Shown: in pieces, positions 58,915 to 64,000 of the stretch
Layout: every line of letters starts with the position of its first letter
How positions within the stretch are numbered: the first letter of the stretch is position 1
Origin: Coriolopsis trogii
Lineage: Eukaryota; Basidiomycota; Agaricomycetes; Polyporales; Polyporaceae
Direction: 5' to 3'
Length of the DNA stretch: 64,000 nt
NCBI GenBank assembly: GCA_020543525.1
Contig: JAHYIO010000005.1
Location: forward strand, 1,833,001 to 1,897,000
Made by a program: the position numbers and the translations under genes
The notes under the pieces: generated by a model
Database searches by the model: none
The model's input: the letters and a program-made list of their open reading frames with translations, nothing else
What the model was told of the DNA's origin: nothing

Positions 58915-59590
58915 TTATGCACTTGAATCCACGAAACGGGCCCATCGTGCAATGATGGGACGTATGACGTCCGTCCACTCCTTCACACCGCGTGTTCCTC
59001 CCACATGACGAAACCTGAAGATCTCTTTGTGCGTCTTCCTACCTGGGAACGAGCGGCAGATAGGGTACGAGTGTGTTGTTGGAACAAGAACACAACAAGC
59101 CCGAAGAGACAACACTTACAATCACGACACTTCACTCTCACATTTTCGGCTATGTCGGCTAGCTCAATGTGGACGAGTTGTTCGAGCTTATGGCAAGCTT
59201 TGCCTGGGGGCCCGATATCGAGGTCCTTGAGAGCGACGCCACGAACGACATATGCACTTGGGGACGGCCAGAACCCCAAGAGAACGGGGCGCGATCTCGG
59301 GCAGGATCGCGCCCATTCCTCGAGTCGACGCTGTATATTGTTCGTGCGGCCCACTTTTATGTCCACATAGCCGCGTGGAGCTTTGTCTGAAACGTATTAG
59401 AAGCAGCACACACAACACACACCATATACGCACTCTGTACCATATAGGCGTATAAGTACCCTTCTTCGTCAGAAAGAGAGATCTTCTTCTTCATTTCCTC
59501 CTCCAAACGTTCACGCGTGTTCTTCAGCAGGGTGCACGGAATGTATCCTAGGGAGTTCAGCACCAACGGAGAGGAAGCGCTGAGTTACGC
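58915..59590 (-). CDS. T5orf172 (GIY-YIG-like) domain protein, 5' end unresolved
   Basis: Exons on minus: about 59590-59434 (NTRERLEEEMKKKISLSDEEGYLYAY), 59386-59120 and 59042-58915, joined in phase. The domain shows GYLYAYMVQ, then IKVGRTNNIQRRLEEWARSC, GKACHKLEQLVHIELADIA, a Cys pair CRDC, and HKEIFRF followed by KEWTDVIRPIIARWARFV and a stop. These are the blocks of fungal T5orf172/MUG113-type proteins related to the GIY-YIG nuclease fold. IKVGRT with GYLY stands for the GIY...YIG core strands. The usual second CxxC is CRKT here, so the zinc-knuckle-like pair is altered. The first exon(s) upstream of 59590 could not be placed. Nuclease activity is not established for this family. Confidence 0.7.
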
Positions 59591-60943
59591 TTACTCTTGT
59601 TCACGGTCATGCTTCTGGTTCGCGCCATTGTTTCTGGGAGTTGAGAAAGGCTGATAGAAATGAGATAATCAGGTAGGAAATGCTCGCTAGAGAGGAGAGA
59701 GACCGCCCCAGTCGGTTGACCGATAGAGTTGGAGAGGAAGCCGACGCTGCTGAAGCTCCCGGCGAATTGCGCGACACATGAGAGCGAGAACCTCGAGAAG
59801 GCTGACTGACAGTGCGGTAGCGGCACATGCCAGAAGTACTAGTGCCGCAGTGCACAAGAACCTGAGGAACACCCATGTCCGGGACGGACCGGACACGGTG
59901 TGTGCTGCAGCGCCGCCGTAGGTGCAGTTAAGCACTTCCAGTAGTACCGAGGCCCACAGTAATTCAATCTATAAGACACTACCTGTTCATGGGTTAGAAT
60001 ACGATGGATCGTTAGAAGCAATCATAACTCACCGTACACCTAAGGGGCCTCCTGGCCGCGCTCCCTGGGTCAGTATGGCTAGGGTGCCCCATTGTTGACC
60101 TACGCGCAGAAACGTATCGCAAAAAATAAATAATGTCTCCCCCAATGCTCCCATCAGCCACTGCCTGTCTTAAGCTTCCACCTCATGTCGCATGAGTGTC
60201 TCGTATCGAGAAGACGAACAAGCGCCAGGCCGGAGCTGCACTTGGACACAGCCACACATGAGATCCTGTTCCCACACCGCCCAGACTGGGCCGTGAGATG
60301 CCATTGCCATACACGTTCGTTCCTAAAAGGGCAGCCTGACTCGAGCGTCCACATCTTCATATGGCAAGTCGTGCCCGTATCCGTGGAGGTCCGCGGCTCC
60401 CCAGCATGTCTTCCGTCTAACAGAGGCAATTCTTAGAATATCATATGCATCAATTCAAAGAAAGGACGTACTCGGACAGGTGTAGAGATCATCGACCTGT
60501 TGGATATCGAGGCTTCACTGAGAATATTCCATAGGGTAGATGGGCACAAGCGCGTGCGGCATTGCTCCTGAGAGCGACACGCTCCTGCCTGCATCTTTGT
60601 CGGCCATGCCGAGAGGAAAGCCGGTACTGACGAGTCGCGGAAAGTTCACGCGGCCGTCAGTATCGCTGTACTTCGGCCTTCGTCTCTCTGATGACTGACA
60701 TGCGCTGCTCGAGGACCCGACGTGCGCACACGGGGTTTGCCTTGGCTCTTGCGCATGAATCGTCCTGCTCGTCCGCGAGAATGAGCCCGTAGATCCCGCT
60801 TGAGAGAACGGAATATAGAAGAAGAATCCAATTTTGTGGGGGGCGGGGGTTCTAGGAGGAGCCGTCTCCTCGACGCTGTCGTCTCCTCAATGCTGTCGTC
60901 TCCTCGATGCTCACGCCATCAAGGATGTGCTTGACCTCTCTCA
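59591..60943. other. No confident gene; probable 5' part of the T5orf172 gene
   Basis: Open frames at 59607-59876 (with one hydrophobic stretch) and 60154-60429, both minus, may belong to upstream exons, but no consistent splicing was found. Confidence 0.3.
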
Positions 60944-61477
60944 CTAGGGTGGTAGTGGAAGAGTGGTCAGAGTTGCGGATGAGTTGTCGATGTAGTGTCT
61001 GTCGGCGTAGTTGCCCTCGAAGTAGGCGGCCTGACGGGAGTAGTCCTTAGTCCCTACAGATGGCGGTCGATGATGGGGCGATCTTAGGAGCGATTGGAAG
61101 CTCGACCAAGCTATCCATGTGACGGACATGGATTTCTTGCACTCGGAGGGGACGGAGATGAGACCACTCGATGACGTCTCAGAGGGGTACTCCGCGCCGG
61201 AGGCATCCTTGTAAACGGTGTTCGTGAGGCGGTTGGAGACAACAATGGCATGCCGCTGGCATTCTGCGTTCAAGAAGGGGTTGTCAGAACGAGAATACAG
61301 GTGACGGCGCGCAACGCATGCGGCGCCAAGGAAAATGTGTTTGAAAACAGCTGGAAACGTACGCCGAGGGCACATCATATAGCCCGTGTCGCTTCGCACA
61401 TACTGGCTGCGACAACAACCGCTCGCAAAGGTCAGCGGTTTGGGTACGGTGCATAGCATAGCCAACGGATTACACAA
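60944..61477 (-). CDS. Hypothetical open frame
   Basis: 177-codon frame without recognised domain. It has several Cys residues near its start and a Ser/Pro-rich end, and could be a terminal exon. Weak call. Confidence 0.25.
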   Translation of the reverse strand: MCNPLAMLCTVPKPLTFASGCCRSQYVRSDTGYMMCPRRTFPAVFKHIFLGAACVARRHLYSRSDNPFLNAECQRHAIVVSNRLTNTVYKDASGAEYPSETSSSGLISVPSECKKSMSVTWIAWSSFQSLLRSPHHRPPSVGTKDYSRQAAYFEGNYADRHYIDNSSATLTTLPLPP

Positions 61478-61541
61478 AAGTCTGGTAACTTAACATGCTA
61501 GAACGTGGAGCTCACGAAGGTACTGTCTACACCACCCTCAG

Positions 61542-62794
61542 TCAAACGATGGCCTCTGCCGACAAGAACATTGTTATGAGTTTTGTGACCGCTGCGCTAG
61601 AAGAATGACTCACCAAAAGCATCGAAGGCGTCCTGGAATCCTTCTTCCTGCGGCTCCTGTACGCAGAGAAGGTCTCCTTGGTGACCCAGCTGGGATCGCC
61701 GTTGCGTTGGAAGTGGAGACGACGCGATCGATCCGATGGCTGCCTATCCCCGGCACGAACCGAAACCCAAAGCCCATGGGCGTTAAGTACCCATGATTTG
61801 GTGCGAGAGGTCCGCTCATCGATGTGAAGGTAGAGTTCATCCACAGATGTGCGAAGAGACGGAGGTGGATGGCATACAGTGTACCGGCCAGACGTTCGAT
61901 ACCATACCGTCTGGCCCTTTCCGCGCCTGAAATCTTTGCTGTCTCGATACTGGTCCCAATCAGTAGCATCGCCATATGTGATACCCTGTACGTCGTCCTC
62001 GTCCTCGGATACAGAGACATCTGCCGTCTCAGGAGAGACGCGGATTTCGTCAGGAGAACTCGCTGAGGCAGCGCCCCACCCGGTACTCGAGGAAGAGTCG
62101 ACAGGATCTTGTGGATCAGTGTCATCTGTCTCCGACACCGCAGCGCCATTATGAGGCACATCGTTCGATGGACCCTCGAGCGTGACGTCTTCGGGATCAG
62201 CAAGACGCACGACCTCCTGCCGAGAGTTGATGATGTCTGACGGGGCCGTTGCTTGTCCAAGGTCATCACAGGACGAAGGCGGTTGGATGGTCGGAGAAGC
62301 GCTCGAGAGTTTTTTGCGACAAGCCATTGCTTTGCGAGAAAATCGGATGAATGGAAGGGGAGCTGGAGAACCAGTGGTATTGTCGGAATGGCGAGGCAGA
62401 GTAGTACGAGAGTCGAGCAAATCGTGACTAGTCCCTGCGATGGCAGACGTGCCAAGTGAGGGACATGCCGATGTGTTGTCGATGAGATTCAACGAAGAGG
62501 AGGGAACTTCTACACCCTAGCCGTCAGGCTATGCGTTCCAGCCTAATCGAACCACTCACCAATATCATCGATCCGGAGGTTTACCACCGAGTCGTGGTGT
62601 CCGGAGGAGATTGTCGTGGCGGTTACAACAGCAGGCTCACGAACTGCTTGTAGACGAATTAGTTGTGTATCAATACAGAGCTGTCAGTACTCACCGAGAT
62701 CGTTATCGGAAACTGGTCCGCCGTCTTGTTGTGAATCCAAGGCGAGTGGCTCGTAACCAAAACTCGATCTGCGAAGCGACATTGATAACAGCAT
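61542..62794 (-). CDS. Hypothetical protein with acidic middle
   Basis: From a candidate ATG at 62794 (MLLSMSLRRSS), YEPLALDSQQDGGPVSDNDL splices in phase (intron ~62649-62694) to AVREPAVVTATTISS. The next join near 62515-62575 is not resolved. The main frame (to 61542) has a Ser/Asp-rich acidic part, then a more ordered region: DFRRGKGQTVWYRTSGRYTV, SVDELYLHIDERT, GLWVSVRAGD and GDPSWVTKETFSAYRSRR. The last residues may be spliced (after PSMLL). No family recognised; it lies beside a transposon-associated gene and may share its origin. Confidence 0.45.
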
Positions 62795-63249
62795 CCTAGC
62801 GACATCGCACGTCCACTTTCTCACCTCTCGGAGGCAGGCTTGGTATGTTCAAATCGCCTTCGATTTGTGTAAACTGTCTGCGGTATTGCGGGGAGGGCGA
62901 GGGGCCGATAAGAGGATGAGGAACGACATCGAGAGGGTATTTGGCGCCAATTCCTCACCGTCCACGTCTCCGGGTCACATGCAACTGTACCGGCGGCTGA
63001 CAAGAGTCCTACACGAAGCACGAGAGTTCCTCGCCGACGAATGGTGGTCATGTGGATATCCTGTACAGTTGGAAGGGAGAAACGTATACGTGAGGTTTCA
63101 AGGCTCAATCCGCAAGTTTGACGTACTTAAGGTCTCAGATTGTAAAAGGTCTTTGCGAACCACGTGCAGCGACAGCTAGGCAGGGCCTCGCAACAATGGA
63201 TCCTAGTGAAACAATACAGCAAACAATACATGGTGGCGAGATGAGCTCT
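62795..63249. other. No confident gene
   Basis: Overlapping open frames on both strands at about 62821-63179 without family resemblance. Confidence 0.35.
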
Positions 63250-64000
63250 TCACAAGTCACCCAAATCTATGACATCTCCAGGATCCTCCCAATCACCATC
63301 ACCCCTTCCAGCTTCGGTGGGCCTCGTGTGCAAGTCGCTATCCGCCCTTGCGACAAGGCGGACGCTCTGCGCAACAACGATGTGAATACTGTATAGCGGC
63401 GGTATGAGGTTGCATTGCGTACCTTGTCCAAAGATAGCGCATGAACACAGGGCCGCGATATACGGGCCATCACCACAGGGGTCCGAGCAAAGTGCGCTAC
63501 GACGTCATCGAGGCTAAGAACAACCGCGGGAAGGTAGGAATCGTAGTAGAGCTCGCTGCCGACGTATGCGTATTTTCGGTACGGGTCATGACGAGCATCT
63601 GTTGGAGAGAGCTGTTCGAGAGGTGCAACATACAGGTACGTCGACTCCGTGAGATGCCCATGGGCGTCGCGGGTGGCAAAGGAGAAGATTCGCTGGATGC
63701 GACCTGCTCTGTTGAAAGAGGACCAGCGGTAGATGACATTGCTATCCTTCGGCGAGTCAGTTGCGCTTAGAAAGGACACTCCGCCGCACACCACACGACG
63801 TTGTTGAGACGCGCTGTTTGTGAGTTGCTGACTGCCGGGGACGCGCCGAATCTCGCGTGCGTCGATATACAGCTCTGTTCCGCTCTTGCTGTTCAGATGT
63901 TGAATCAGAGCCCGAAAGCATTCATCGTCCAAAAGCAGTTTCCGCGGCGCGTTCTGCTTGCTCTTGAGCCATGAGCCAGCATCCAGGAGTGTAGACTCGC
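63250..64000 (-). CDS. C-terminal part of a probable transposon-associated protein (5' outside)
   Basis: Two exons on minus, 63423 to beyond 64000 and 63250-63366, join in phase after LSLDK. The protein enters the window with LLDAGSWLKSKQNAPRKLLLDDECF and continues HLNSKSG, GRIQRIFSF, TYLYVAPLEQLSPTDARHDPYRKY, ELYYDSYLP, DDVVAHFARTPVVM and SRPCVHALSLDK, then ends in an acidic tail (DWEDPGDVIDLGDL). This arrangement resembles, from memory, the C-terminal region of Tnp2-type (CACTA-like) transposase proteins of Agaricomycetes. The transposase core would lie outside the window, so the assignment is provisional. Confidence 0.45.

Overview
The window is nuclear DNA from a basidiomycete fungus, almost certainly an Agaricomycete. 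Genes are split by many 50-70 bp GT-AG introns, the gene set is eukaryotic (mitochondrial MnSOD, prefoldin subunit 5, a p47/Shp1-type Cdc48 cofactor, nuclear tRNAs), and there is a large local family of FunK1-type fungal protein kinases, which are expanded in mushroom-forming fungi. No prokaryotic operons, CRISPR arrays or phage genes are present.

Left part (1-18 kb): FunK1-A (5' end outside the window), a sugar transporter, a PIN-domain protein, prefoldin subunit 5, tRNA-Thr(CGU), the Shp1/p47 homologue, a small SEP-domain-only relative of Shp1 with a predicted myristoylation site, and a seven-exon gene for a ~1,176-residue protein with six repeated cysteine fingers.

Middle (18.8-39.3 kb): five more FunK1 loci (B, C, D, F, G) plus a 5' remnant (E), with the MnSOD gene between B and C. 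A, B and D form one clade; C, E, F and G form the other. Only A and C read cleanly. B, F and G carry frameshifts, and D is a three-source chimeric pseudogene. C and G share about 2 kb of upstream DNA as well as coding sequence. In the C copy of that DNA sits a 470-bp hAT-like MITE with perfect 24-bp inverted repeats and an 8-bp target duplication; the G copy is a natural empty site.

39.3-45 kb: two identical tRNA-Phe genes in inverted orientation, each followed by a degenerate, internally deleted MnSOD fragment, flank a seven-helix membrane protein gene and a single-pass membrane protein gene. 45.65-49.8 kb is a minisatellite built from 39-bp and 67-bp units, bordered by an AT-rich island.

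Right part (50-64 kb): a twelve-exon low-complexity gene with three coding tandem repeats and an Agaricomycete-type conserved C-terminal block, a T5orf172 (GIY-YIG-like) gene, weakly supported hypothetical genes, and at the edge the C-terminal part of a probable DNA-transposon-associated protein. The functional genes look like ordinary single housekeeping or accessory genes; the unusual content is the FunK1 birth-and-death cluster and the mobile and repetitive DNA that documents its history.
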